Shown here: positions 17,028 to 26,354 of the stretch, piece by piece
Layout of the letters: every line of letters begins with the position of its first letter
How positions within the stretch are numbered: the first letter of the stretch is position 1
NCBI GenBank assembly: GCA_040386195.1
Contig: JAZKFV010000002.1
Coordinates: 38,701 to 102,700 of the forward strand
From: JAJTCH01 sp040386195
GTDB lineage: Bacteria; Pseudomonadota; Alphaproteobacteria; Rickettsiales; UBA1997
DNA length: 64,000 bases
Direction: 5' to 3'
The notes under the pieces: model-generated
Database searches by the model: none
Seen by the model: the letters and a program-made list of their open reading frames with translations, nothing else
Told to the model about the DNA's origin: nothing
Program-made: the position numbers and the translations under genes

Positions 17028-20000
17028 ATGCCAAAATTCAGTTCAATACTTATTTCAAAACAAGCATTAGCAGATACCCAAAAATATTTAGCTGGAATTG
17101 GCGTTAATTTGGATGATGGGCGGTTAATAGAATATGTTAAAGACAAGTTTATAGGTCGTGATGGTGGCTTGCATACTGAGAAAATAAGACAAAAAGCAAA
17201 ATTTTTTAGCGCTAAGTTTAATGACAAAGCCAGATGGCATCTTTATTTTTCTCAGGAAAATAGAGGTGTGGCGATTATTTTTGATTTTTACGAAGGGCAT
17301 TATCAAAAGACTGATAGAAGGACATTTAAGGTTAAAGAATATAGTGCTGGAGAGTTGCGGGAGCAGTTTATTAAAATTGATCTTGGGCAAGAAAAAGAAA
17401 TTATGACTCCTGCCGCTGATGTTGATTTGCCAACTGACAAATTATTCGCAAAGAAAGCGGCTCCTACAGTGCATTTTGATGTAAGCCAAGTTGAGGCTAT
17501 TAAAATTTTAGTTAGAGACGGTCCATCGCAATCATTTTATATTGATTCGTTAGCGGGCAGTGGAAAAACTTTGGTAGCTTTGCGATATTTGGGAGAGTTG
17601 GCTAGTGGGTTGGCTGATGGTCGAAAATTAGTTTATTTAACTGCATCTGACGAATTAGCAACAAGACAACAAGAGCAATTTGTTGAGTATTATCCGGAAC
17701 TTAAAGACCAAGTTTTATTTAAAAGTCATGATAGTTTTTTATCTGAAGAATCGGGTTTAAAGGTTGCTAATTATGATGATTTTTTGAATTTTTACGATTC
17801 TTTGAGCGATGAAGAGAAATTAAAACTTCCAACCAATCTAAGTTTTTTATATGAAGAATTTTGCTATTGGGCAGGAAATTTTGATCATACTATAGATCAG
17901 CAAGATTTGCCAAATCAACAACCTCGACAAGATCAGGAAGATCAAGAAGATTATCGTCAACATCTCAAAAATTTTAAGGAATACAAAACTTTAGATAAAA
18001 TTTCTAGCACCATACCAATAAAGCCAAAACCAGCAGAAGTTGAGAAAAAAACTGGTAATCCTAAGGCAGTTTTTTACCGTGATGATGCAGAAATATTTTT
18101 TGGTAAATATAAAGAATATTTAGTAAGAATTGGAAAAGTTGATCCGTCAGATATTGATATTGGGCTTTTACAGAAAGATAAATATGAGGGAATTCTCTAT
18201 GACGAAGCTCAGCAATTGCTAAGAATAAGTGATAGTTGGCAATTAGAAAAATTATCAAAGATACCAGTACAATATTGTGGCGATAGAAGACAAGGCTCAC
18301 CATTGTTTAATCCCAAAGTTCATTTAAGAACGCAAAATCGGATATATTTACAATATAGCTATCGTTGCAGCAATAATGTCAGTAATTTTGCCGATCAAGT
18401 TTTAGCATTAGAAAGAAAAATTCAGGGCAAACAAGATCATAAAAAAACCTTTATTTCAAAATCTGATGATGAAGGTAGTGTAGAGTTTAGTCTGTATAAA
18501 CCTCAACCTAAAGACCAGCCTCAAAGTCATATCCAAAATTTTCCTAAGGATTTATTGAATAAGATTGAACTTAATTCCGACCAATATTGTATTATTGTTC
18601 CTAATCAAGCAATCAAAGGCCAGCTAAAAGCAGCGGGCTTAGAGGCGACAATATTGCTAGCCAAAAACTGCGGCGGTTTTGAATATAAAAATGTGGTTTT
18701 GTACAATTGTATTCTGCCTACTTTATTTGATGATTCAAAAACCGACGCTGAAATATGTGCCAAAGTTGGTGCTGCTAGAAATTTAGGTGTGGCCGTAACT
18801 AGAACTATGAGTTCTCTCACCATAATTGATGTAGATACTAATCGTGCTGCCCGCAATTTCGAGGAAAATTACAAGAAATCAGATGCTGAAAAATCTAGAA
18901 CTGAGCAAGTTAAAAAGGAAACGACTCAAACAAAAATAGAAATAAAAACTGATGCTGAATTTTTACTAAATAAAGCTATCAACAATATTATTAGCTCTTT
19001 GCAGCTGAGAGACAAAATCAAAGATGAATATCAGCGTCAAATTGGATTGGCGATAGAAAATATTTATCAAGCTGTTGGTGAAAAAAATGCTGAAGAATCG
19101 CAAAAACAAAAATTGCAAGATTCGATAGAAAATTTGCTGAATAATTTATTGCCGGAACTACTTGCCAATAAAGAGTTATTGAAGCTGATAATTTGCGGCA
19201 GAAATGTTGCTGAAGTGATTGCTAATATAAAATCATATCAAGAATTTTTACCAAAAAACGCCGCTGATAATTTTGATTGGGAAAAAATGCCTAGTAATTT
19301 GTCTTTTGAATTGAATTTTCAAAAGGCGAATATTTTTGAGTTTGTTTTAGAAACAAAAGACCCGCAAGTTATTGGCAGGTTTTTAGAGCAACAGGAAAGC
19401 ATTTTTAAGGATAAAAAAGCTAAAGAAGCCAAAGAAGAATATCTATATTTCTTACAAGATGAGTCATTAGACGGGGCAATCCTTAAACAGCTGTTGGGTT
19501 TCTTTAAACCGTTAGAATCAAAAAATCTAAAAGAGTTATTTGAATGCTTTCAAGATAGTCCAGAAAAAATCAAAGTGATATTTGATTATACTTGCTCAAG
19601 CATTCCTGCTGATAAAGGAAGGTTAATTGCAACATTAAAATCCTGCGGAATTTTATCTTCAGAATTTATTGTAAAAGCGTTAGATGAAAATCAAAGACTA
19701 CGATTGTTTCAAATTATATCTGGGCAGGGTGATCCCAAGATTAAAAGTGCTGATATGTTTTCTTTTATCACTAAATATGGCGAGTTTATAGGAAGTGGTG
19801 AACAATGGGTTAAGACATTAACAACTTTTAAAATTGCCCTTGATACCCAAAAAAGCTCTGGAATCAAAGCGGCAATTGATAATCTAAGAAAGGTTGATGA
19901 AAGTCTTAAAGGACGGTTTGATGACAATGCTCTCAAGAAAATTCTAATAGCAATGTTGCTTCCACCTAAAGACAAACCGCTTGTAATGCTAAAGCAAATG

Positions 20001-22301
20001 GATTTTGGTGAGGCAAAATATCAAGGCCGAGATGATGAAATTTTAGAAATCGCTCAATATTTTGTTGGTGGCTTAGAGCAAAAAAATCGTGCGGATCAAG
20101 TTATTATAGCATTTTTGTTGCAAGATTTTTTGAAAGAGAATGCTCAGAAGTTAGAATTGAAGCAATTAAATGAAATTAATAAAGACTTAATTAGGCTGGG
20201 CTTTGGTCTTGATAAAGAATGGTTGAAAACAGCTTTTCCTGAAAAGCCTAAAGAAGATCAGACGGCAACACGAATATTGGCTGGTAGTGAAATAGAACTT
20301 CTTGATGCTGCTGGGAGTGGGAATTTGGCAGCTGTAAAAAAATTTCTTAAACAAGGTGTTAATATAGATCATACAGACAATAATGGCTGCACAGCCCTTT
20401 TTATTGCTATCAAAAATGGACATTTAGATATTGTAAATGTTTTGCTTGAAAAAGGGGCTGATGTAAATAAAACAATGAATGATGACTCTAACCCTCTTAT
20501 TACTGCTAGCGTTAAAAGATATTTGGGTGTGGTAAAGCGTTTGCTTGAAAAAGGCGCTGATGTAAATAAAGCAATGGGTGATGACTTTACTCCTCTTATT
20601 ATGGCTAGTAATAACGGACATTTAGATATTGTAAATGCTTTGCTTGAAGGAGGTGCTAATGTAAATCAAGCAGCGAAGGATGGAGCTACTTCTCTTTATA
20701 TTGCTGCCCAACAAGGACATTTAGATGTTGTAAAGCGTTTGCTTGAAGAAGGTGCAGATGTAAATCAAGCATCAAATGATGGCACTACCCCTCTTTATAT
20801 TGCTGTTAAAGCTAAACATTTAGATGTTATAGATGCTTTGCTTAAAGCGGGCGCAGATGTAAATCAGAAAACGAATGATGGTTTTACCCCTTTTTCGATT
20901 GCTGCCAGAGAAGGGCATTCAGGTGTTATAAATGCTTTGCTTGAAAAAGGTGCTAATATAAATCAAGTAACGAATAGTGGAGCTACCCCTCTTTATATTG
21001 CTTCTAAAAAAGGACATTTAGATGTGGTAAGGCGTTTGCTTGAAGAAGGTGCTGATGTAGATCGAGCACCAAATGACGGCACTACCCCTCTTTATATTGC
21101 TATTCAAGATAAACATCCAAATGTTGTAAATGCTTTGCTTGAAAAAGGTGCGAACGTAAATCAACCAGCAAATAATGGTGCTACTCCTCTTTATCTCGCT
21201 GTTCAAGATAGACATCTAGATATTGTAAATGCTTTGCTTGAAAAAGGTGCAGATGCAAATCAAGCAATGAATGATGATTTTACCCCTCTTTATCTTGCTA
21301 GCAGCAACGGGTACCTAGATATTGTAAATTGTTTGCTTGAACAAGGTGCTGATGTAAATAAAGAAATGCGAGATGGCGCTACTTCCATTTATATTGCTGC
21401 TAAAAATGGAAATTTAGATGTTATAAATGCTTTGATTAAAAAAGGTGCGAATGTAAATCAACCAGTAAATGATGGCAGTACCCCTCTTTTGATTGCTGTT
21501 AAGTCAGGACATTTAGAAGTTGTAAATGCTTTGATTGCAGCAGGTGCGGATGTGAATAAATCAATTAATGCTGGGTGCAACTCTCTTTATATTGCTATTA
21601 TTGGAAAACACACAGAAATTATAGAACTATTGATTAAAAGTGGCATTGATACAACAGATAGTCATTTGACATCAATTAAAAAACTTTTTGATCCAGAAAA
21701 ATTTCAAGAACTAATCATAAAAGTTGAAGAAATCAGATGGTTAAAATCAGCTAATAAAGATAAAGAATCTCCCAAATATAATTTTCCAAATCTTTTTTTG
21801 GGCGATCGCAAAATCAGTCGCAACTTAGAAAATTGCACCTTCCAAGGAGCACATCTTGTAGGTGTTGATTTTAGGGATTCTCAGTTTTCAGAAACGACTT
21901 TTGAGGGAGCCCATATTGATATTAAAACCATCAGCAAAACTTTTGGCACTCAAATAAATTTTGAAAAATTAAAAACTAATCCTTTATTCAAAGCCTTTTT
22001 ATCTGGTCACAATTGCACAGTTGAACAATTTGACCAAGAACTTGCTAAAAAAGATCATCAGGAAAATCCTCAACAACAACCAAACCCACAAACCGCTCTG
22101 GCCAATAATTCTCAATCACCACAACAATCTCCTTCTCAGCGAATGAAATATTTATCAATACAAAAAGGTCAGCTGCAAATTTCAGATCAAAAACCACAAG
22201 GGGAAGTTGTTATAGCTATAAAATCTGGTGAAAAAATGGTCGAACATCTTCAATCTTTAAATCAAGAACAAGGGCGACAACAAGGGCAGCGGAGAGACTA
22301 G
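17028..22301 (+). CDS. Giant SF1 helicase-ankyrin-pentapeptide fusion protein
   Basis: A 1757-residue multidomain protein. Residues 1-130 are an unrecognised N-terminal module. About 150-600 is a UvrD/PcrA-like superfamily 1 helicase core: Walker A AGSGKT (176-181), Walker B YDEAQQL (about 391), YCGDRRQGSPLF, LQYSYRCSNNV, GGFEYKNVVLYN and ARNLGVAVTRTMSSL as motif VI. About 610-1080 is helical and unrecognised. About 1088-1544 holds one capping and 13 full 33-residue ankyrin repeats. About 1595-1632 is pentapeptide-like (LENCTFQGAHLVGVDF), followed by a Gln-rich tail. Ankyrin repeats suggest binding to host or other proteins, and a secreted effector is plausible but unproven; no signal peptide is seen. 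It is flanked by two copies of the valS 3' end. Confidence 0.85.
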   Translation: MPKFSSILISKQALADTQKYLAGIGVNLDDGRLIEYVKDKFIGRDGGLHTEKIRQKAKFFSAKFNDKARWHLYFSQENRGVAIIFDFYEGHYQKTDRRTFKVKEYSAGELREQFIKIDLGQEKEIMTPAADVDLPTDKLFAKKAAPTVHFDVSQVEAIKILVRDGPSQSFYIDSLAGSGKTLVALRYLGELASGLADGRKLVYLTASDELATRQQEQFVEYYPELKDQVLFKSHDSFLSEESGLKVANYDDFLNFYDSLSDEEKLKLPTNLSFLYEEFCYWAGNFDHTIDQQDLPNQQPRQDQEDQEDYRQHLKNFKEYKTLDKISSTIPIKPKPAEVEKKTGNPKAVFYRDDAEIFFGKYKEYLVRIGKVDPSDIDIGLLQKDKYEGILYDEAQQLLRISDSWQLEKLSKIPVQYCGDRRQGSPLFNPKVHLRTQNRIYLQYSYRCSNNVSNFADQVLALERKIQGKQDHKKTFISKSDDEGSVEFSLYKPQPKDQPQSHIQNFPKDLLNKIELNSDQYCIIVPNQAIKGQLKAAGLEATILLAKNCGGFEYKNVVLYNCILPTLFDDSKTDAEICAKVGAARNLGVAVTRTMSSLTIIDVDTNRAARNFEENYKKSDAEKSRTEQVKKETTQTKIEIKTDAEFLLNKAINNIISSLQLRDKIKDEYQRQIGLAIENIYQAVGEKNAEESQKQKLQDSIENLLNNLLPELLANKELLKLIICGRNVAEVIANIKSYQEFLPKNAADNFDWEKMPSNLSFELNFQKANIFEFVLETKDPQVIGRFLEQQESIFKDKKAKEAKEEYLYFLQDESLDGAILKQLLGFFKPLESKNLKELFECFQDSPEKIKVIFDYTCSSIPADKGRLIATLKSCGILSSEFIVKALDENQRLRLFQIISGQGDPKIKSADMFSFITKYGEFIGSGEQWVKTLTTFKIALDTQKSSGIKAAIDNLRKVDESLKGRFDDNALKKILIAMLLPPKDKPLVMLKQMDFGEAKYQGRDDEILEIAQYFVGGLEQKNRADQVIIAFLLQDFLKENAQKLELKQLNEINKDLIRLGFGLDKEWLKTAFPEKPKEDQTATRILAGSEIELLDAAGSGNLAAVKKFLKQGVNIDHTDNNGCTALFIAIKNGHLDIVNVLLEKGADVNKTMNDDSNPLITASVKRYLGVVKRLLEKGADVNKAMGDDFTPLIMASNNGHLDIVNALLEGGANVNQAAKDGATSLYIAAQQGHLDVVKRLLEEGADVNQASNDGTTPLYIAVKAKHLDVIDALLKAGADVNQKTNDGFTPFSIAAREGHSGVINALLEKGANINQVTNSGATPLYIASKKGHLDVVRRLLEEGADVDRAPNDGTTPLYIAIQDKHPNVVNALLEKGANVNQPANNGATPLYLAVQDRHLDIVNALLEKGADANQAMNDDFTPLYLASSNGYLDIVNCLLEQGADVNKEMRDGATSIYIAAKNGNLDVINALIKKGANVNQPVNDGSTPLLIAVKSGHLEVVNALIAAGADVNKSINAGCNSLYIAIIGKHTEIIELLIKSGIDTTDSHLTSIKKLFDPEKFQELIIKVEEIRWLKSANKDKESPKYNFPNLFLGDRKISRNLENCTFQGAHLVGVDFRDSQFSETTFEGAHIDIKTISKTFGTQINFEKLKTNPLFKAFLSGHNCTVEQFDQELAKKDHQENPQQQPNPQTALANNSQSPQQSPSQRMKYLSIQKGQLQISDQKPQGEVVIAIKSGEKMVEHLQSLNQEQGRQQGQRRD
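20292..21660 (+). repeat. Tandem 99-base ankyrin-coding repeats
   Basis: Thirteen consecutive 33-codon units plus a first partial one. The recurring DNA includes GGACATTTAGATGTTGTAAA-like and TTGCTTGAAAAAGGTGCTGA-like blocks, so neighbouring units are similar at the DNA level. Recent unit gain or loss by slippage or unequal crossing-over is therefore likely. Confidence 0.9.
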
Positions 22302-22379
22302 AGCCAGTTCAAAATCATTTAAAAATCGCTTTCTGACAGATCTATTTTACTATTTCATCAGTTCTTGTTGTGAAAACGA

Positions 22380-24947
22380 TTATTCTGTAGAGGCAATATT
22401 AACAACCAACTGTTCGGTTGGATTATTTTCAACCAATATTTCTGCCGTATTACAAACATTTTGTAAATCAGCAATCACAGTGGAAATATTGGTTTTGGTG
22501 TTGATGGAGAATTTTTGTAGTGGAGTTTTCATTGATAAATTATTATCCGATTTAAATTTGCGGATATTAAAAATCACTTCCAACATAACGCTGCCAATCT
22601 CTAAAGCCTGTTCATCCAAAATATAATCTTCCAACTTGCACCAACTTCCGCGTTGATGAATTGAGTTTAATTTATTCGGGAAAATTGCCTGATAAAGCTC
22701 TTCGGTAATGTGCGGAATGAATGGCGAAAATAATTTTAGCAAGGCTTCCAAGCAATGGTAGAGCGCAAACAAACCACTTTGTTGCCCAGCAACTAACGAC
22801 TCACGACTAACGACTAACGACTGATCTTTATATTTTTCAGCATTCAAACCGTAAGAGCGAACTTTAACAATTTCTAAATAATTATCACAAAAATCATTCC
22901 AGAAAAAATCCTCTACAGCCTGTCTGGCTTTGGCGTATTCGAATTGTTCAAATTCTTGCTCAGCTTTTTTTATGGTTTGATTTAAGCGTGATAAAATCCA
23001 CAAATCCGCTTTTTCGTTGATGATATTTTTTTCAACATCTAGCAAAACTGTTGTTGGCTGCAAAGTTAAATCCGCAAAATTTTGTGCTACAAATTTCGAA
23101 GCGTTAAATAATTTGGTAATCAATTTTCCACCAATTTTGAACAGCTCTTCTGAGTAAGCAATATCCGCGCCGAGATTGGACGCAGAAGCCCAATAACGCA
23201 CAACATCAGCACCTTTTTCTTCAATCAAAGTTTGCGGAGTAACAACATTTCCTTTGGATTTACTCATCTTAGTTTTATCCGCCGCCAAACACCAACCCGA
23301 AATCATCAAATTTTTCCAAGGAATTTTATCTTCGTGCAGCAACGCTTTGGTAATCGTATAAAACGCCCAAGTACGAATAATCTCATGCGCTTGCGGGCGC
23401 AAATCCGCCGGAAATAATTTTTCGTGGCGCTGCTTATCAATCATAAATTCGGCGCTAATTCCCTTGCTGGAAAGCTGCGGCGAAATTGACGAAGTTGCCC
23501 AAGTATCCATAATATCAGTTTCCGCCGCAACTTCATCAGCAGAATAACCTTTCGGTAAATCTCTTTGCGGATCAATCGGCAATTGATCAAAACTCGCCAC
23601 CAAAATTTTTCCTTCTTCGCCTTGACGCTTAGAATACCAAATCGGAAACGGCACACCAAAATAACGCTGGCGGCTGATACACCAATCCCAAGCAAGATTA
23701 TCAATCCATTGCTCAACACGAATTTTCATATAATCCGGATACCAATTACATTCATTGGCTTTTTGTTTGAGCTGTTCTTTTTTATCCAAAATTTTCACAA
23801 ACCATTGCGGCATTGTAAGAATCTCAATCGGCGCCCCCGAACGCTCAGCGCATTTAACTGCGTGAGTTATTGGATTAGATTTTATGAGAAGATTTTTTTC
23901 GGTTAGATTTTGGATAATTTCATCACGCGCTTCTTTGATTTTTTTGCCAGCAATTTTTCCATCTTGGCTGACAATAACACACAATTCTAAATTATGTTTT
24001 TGCCACCATTTAATATCGGTTTCATCACCGAAAGTACAGCACATAACCGCGCCAGTTCCTTTTTCCATCTGCACCAATTCATCAGCGATGATTGGAACTT
24101 TTACGCCAAATAAAGCAGTAATCGCATTTTTGCCATGCAGATGTTTATAGCGTTCATCTTCAGGATGAACCATAACCGCAACACAAGCAGGAAGAAGTTC
24201 GGGGCGGGTGGTGGCAATTATAATTTTCTCCCCCACATTGTCATCCTGAGCGCAGCGAAGGATCTCAGTAGTTAGTTCACGGTGGGCTTCACGAGATCCT
24301 TCGCTTTGCTCAGGATGACAATCAACTTCAAACACAATCTCATGCATTGCGCTTGGCATTTCTTTATCAACTAAATCAGCTTGTGATAAAGCAGTTCTAT
24401 CAACACAATCCCAAAGCACAGGCGCGAATCTTCTTTCGACTAAATTTTTATTAAATAAATCAACAAAACTGGCTTGCGAAATTTGTTGTGATTCCTGAGA
24501 AATGGTTTGATATTTCTGATTCCAATCCACCGAAAGCGCAATGGCATTGAACAAATTTTCAAACTCAACTTCCGCCTCATCAACAATTTTTTGACATTCC
24601 CTCACAAACGATCCGCGCCCATTTTCCGCCTCATAAACCCCAGCTTTTTTACCAATAGTTTTCTCCACCAACCTTTCAGTCGGCAAACCATTATCATCAA
24701 AACCCATCGGATAAAACACATCCAAGCCTTTCATTCTCTTATAACGCGCCACAAAATCCGCCTGAGTATAAGAAAAAATATGCCCCATGTGAAGCAAGCC
24801 AGAAACAGTTGGCGGCGGCGTATCAATTACAAATGTTTGCGATTTTGGCAAATCATTTTGCCATTTATAAACCTGATTTTGCGCCCAAAATTTTTGCTGC
24901 TTTTTTTCAGTTTCAAGAGTGTTGTAGCGATCTGGGAGTTTAGACAT
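22380..24947 (-). CDS. valS: Valyl-tRNA synthetase, compact archaeal-like type
   Basis: Class I enzyme charging tRNA-Val. The 855-residue protein has HMGH (53-56) as the HIGH motif, the signature FDDNGLPTERLVEK typical of the archaeal-like ValRS of Rickettsiales, the editing-domain ATTRPELLPACVAV, and KMSKSKGNVV near 560. It lacks the long C-terminal coiled coil of E. coli ValRS. Two repeat-derived insertions are in frame: residues about 209-237 (palindromic repeat family A, in the editing domain) and about 708-719 (a TAACGAC repeat, in the anticodon-binding region). The 3' end exists in a second copy at 16716-16990. It is the last gene of folD-yfgM-like-bamB-valS, 28 bases after bamB. Confidence 0.96.
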   Translation of the reverse strand: MSKLPDRYNTLETEKKQQKFWAQNQVYKWQNDLPKSQTFVIDTPPPTVSGLLHMGHIFSYTQADFVARYKRMKGLDVFYPMGFDDNGLPTERLVEKTIGKKAGVYEAENGRGSFVRECQKIVDEAEVEFENLFNAIALSVDWNQKYQTISQESQQISQASFVDLFNKNLVERRFAPVLWDCVDRTALSQADLVDKEMPSAMHEIVFEVDCHPEQSEGSREAHRELTTEILRCAQDDNVGEKIIIATTRPELLPACVAVMVHPEDERYKHLHGKNAITALFGVKVPIIADELVQMEKGTGAVMCCTFGDETDIKWWQKHNLELCVIVSQDGKIAGKKIKEARDEIIQNLTEKNLLIKSNPITHAVKCAERSGAPIEILTMPQWFVKILDKKEQLKQKANECNWYPDYMKIRVEQWIDNLAWDWCISRQRYFGVPFPIWYSKRQGEEGKILVASFDQLPIDPQRDLPKGYSADEVAAETDIMDTWATSSISPQLSSKGISAEFMIDKQRHEKLFPADLRPQAHEIIRTWAFYTITKALLHEDKIPWKNLMISGWCLAADKTKMSKSKGNVVTPQTLIEEKGADVVRYWASASNLGADIAYSEELFKIGGKLITKLFNASKFVAQNFADLTLQPTTVLLDVEKNIINEKADLWILSRLNQTIKKAEQEFEQFEYAKARQAVEDFFWNDFCDNYLEIVKVRSYGLNAEKYKDQSLVVSRESLVAGQQSGLFALYHCLEALLKLFSPFIPHITEELYQAIFPNKLNSIHQRGSWCKLEDYILDEQALEIGSVMLEVIFNIRKFKSDNNLSMKTPLQKFSINTKTNISTVIADLQNVCNTAEILVENNPTEQLVVNIASTE
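22791..22823. repeat. Short TAACGAC repeat inside valS
   Basis: The unit CTAACGAC recurs three times with a variant CTCACGAC, giving the valS residues QSLVVSRESLV. The stretch lies between the conserved KVRSYGLNAEKYKD and the ALYHCLEALLKLFSPF helix and is absent from ordinary ValRS. Similar TTAATGACTAATGA-type runs occur in the spacers at about 13603 and 30504. Confidence 0.6.
24237..24322. repeat. Palindromic repeat, family A, inside valS
   Basis: Arms TTGTCATCCTGAGCGCAGCG plus AAGGATCTC, and GAGATCCTTCGCTTTGCTCA plus GGATGACAA, enclose a TTCACGGTGGGC centre. The element is translated in frame in valS as CHPEQSEGS..EILRCAQDD, just before the ATTRPE strand of the editing domain. Other copies are at 5404, 31848 and 33798. 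Confidence 0.9.
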
Positions 24948-24975
24948 TGAGAAGATGAGTTATGATATTTAGCAA

Positions 24976-26346
24976 CTATTCAATCACCACCAAATTCGTA
25001 GTGAATCTACCAATTGTATGCAAATAAATTTTACCATTAACCACAATTGGACTGTGGAAAATTTGTTGGTTGAGGTTTTTGGTTTGCAGAATTTTGCCAT
25101 CGAGAGGTGAGATGATTAGTAATTCGCGATTGGAGTTAGTCATCACCAAATTATCGCCCGCCATAATTATTCCGTTATAAACAATTTTATGGACAGGTTT
25201 TTTGTCGTTTGGATATTTTTTTAATTGCACTATCCATTTAACTGCGCCGGTTTTTTTGTATAAGGAAATTAGTTGGTTGTCGTTGGTGATTAGATAAATA
25301 AAATCGCCGGCGATCCAAAAATCGGTGATTGAGGCTAATTCTTTTTGCCACAAAATCACCCCGTCAATAATTCTAATTGCCATAGTTAAACCGCCATTGC
25401 CAATTGCGTAGGCAACGCCGTCTTTTATGACTGGCGTGGCGTCAACATCGTTGAGGATAAAATCGGAATTGTCGGCTTTGCTGATGTTTAAATCATAAAC
25501 CCAACCCACCTCGCCGCTCTTTTTATTTAGGGCATAAACTTCGCCGGAGGAATAAGAAGAGATCACATAATTTTTGTAAGAAACTGGATTAGCCGCGCCC
25601 AAAATTCCGGTGGCTTTTAGAATTCCCGAATGCACCCAATTGATTTCGCCATTGGTTAAATCAAGTGCGTAGGTTTTATTATCGTTGGTGATTACAAAAA
25701 CTTGTTTGCCGTCAGAAATTGGGGCGGAAATTGGGATTGAAGAAAGTGTTTTTTTCCAAATAATTTCGCCGGTTTTGGCATCAATGCAGAAGACTAGATT
25801 ATAGCCGGTGGAAGCAAAGATGAACTCCCTATTTAGGGGGCTCGAGTTTGCGTTAGCAAACGATGGGGGTGCATTTTTTCCGTCAAAATACGAAATTTTT
25901 CCTTCAGTAAAATCTTTAACAAACCAGCGCTCAATTAATTTTTTCTTCCAAATCGTTTTATAATTTGTTGCGCCCCTGGCATATAAATTGCCCTTCGCAT
26001 CAAGCGTGTAAATTTTGTCATTAACAATTGCCGGCGCAAAAACCATTCGATCGTTATAGCCTGGGCGATAGCCTGCCCAGATTGATTTGGTTTTGGAAAT
26101 TTGGTTACCAAAAGTGAAATTTTCAATTGCTTGGTTGTTGTCGTTATTGCTGCCGAACCACGATTGATTGTTGATTTGAGTTGGAAGAGAAATTGGAAAA
26201 TTAGCTAAATTATCATCAGCTTTGATTAAATCTTCATCAGCAAAAACTGAAACGGCATTTTTATCATCGATTTTTTTGTCCGTTGAACAGGCTGATAAAA
26301 AACCAACAAACAGAATGGCGGCTAAAATTGGTGAGAAAATTTTCAT
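24976..26346 (-). CDS. bamB: BamB-like outer membrane assembly lipoprotein
   Basis: A 456-residue lipoprotein with signal peptide and lipobox LSAC (Cys about residue 20), followed by a beta-propeller of PQQ-type repeats. Recurring units are seen such as VNDKIYTLDAKGNLYA, CIDAKTGEIIWKK, ALDLTNGEINWVHSG, ALNKKSGEVGWVY and LISPLDGKILQTK. BamB is the scaffold lipoprotein of the BAM complex that inserts beta-barrel proteins into the outer membrane. Residues about 157-175 (NAPPSFANANSSPLNREF) come from a repeat element (family B) inserted in frame. The upstream yfgM-like gene is 8 bases away, the same pairing as yfgM-bamB in E. coli, and valS follows. Confidence 0.88.
   Translation of the reverse strand: MKIFSPILAAILFVGFLSACSTDKKIDDKNAVSVFADEDLIKADDNLANFPISLPTQINNQSWFGSNNDNNQAIENFTFGNQISKTKSIWAGYRPGYNDRMVFAPAIVNDKIYTLDAKGNLYARGATNYKTIWKKKLIERWFVKDFTEGKISYFDGKNAPPSFANANSSPLNREFIFASTGYNLVFCIDAKTGEIIWKKTLSSIPISAPISDGKQVFVITNDNKTYALDLTNGEINWVHSGILKATGILGAANPVSYKNYVISSYSSGEVYALNKKSGEVGWVYDLNISKADNSDFILNDVDATPVIKDGVAYAIGNGGLTMAIRIIDGVILWQKELASITDFWIAGDFIYLITNDNQLISLYKKTGAVKWIVQLKKYPNDKKPVHKIVYNGIIMAGDNLVMTNSNRELLIISPLDGKILQTKNLNQQIFHSPIVVNGKIYLHTIGRFTTNLVVIE
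25821..25875. repeat. Repeat element, family B, inside bamB
   Basis: TGAACTCCCTATTTAGGGGG, then CTCGAGTTTGCGTTAGCAAA and CGATGGGGGTGCATT. It matches the spacer element between ilvB and ilvH (29916-29984) in the parts TTTAGGGGG, GAGTT..TGCGT and CGATGGGGGT.CATT. In bamB it is translated in frame on the minus strand. Confidence 0.75.
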
Positions 26347-26354
26347 CTTAAAAA

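Noticed and set aside
20292..21660. Regular direct repeats that could suggest a CRISPR-like array
   Set aside because: The period is exactly 99 bases, coding throughout, and translates into 33-residue ankyrin units without spacers.
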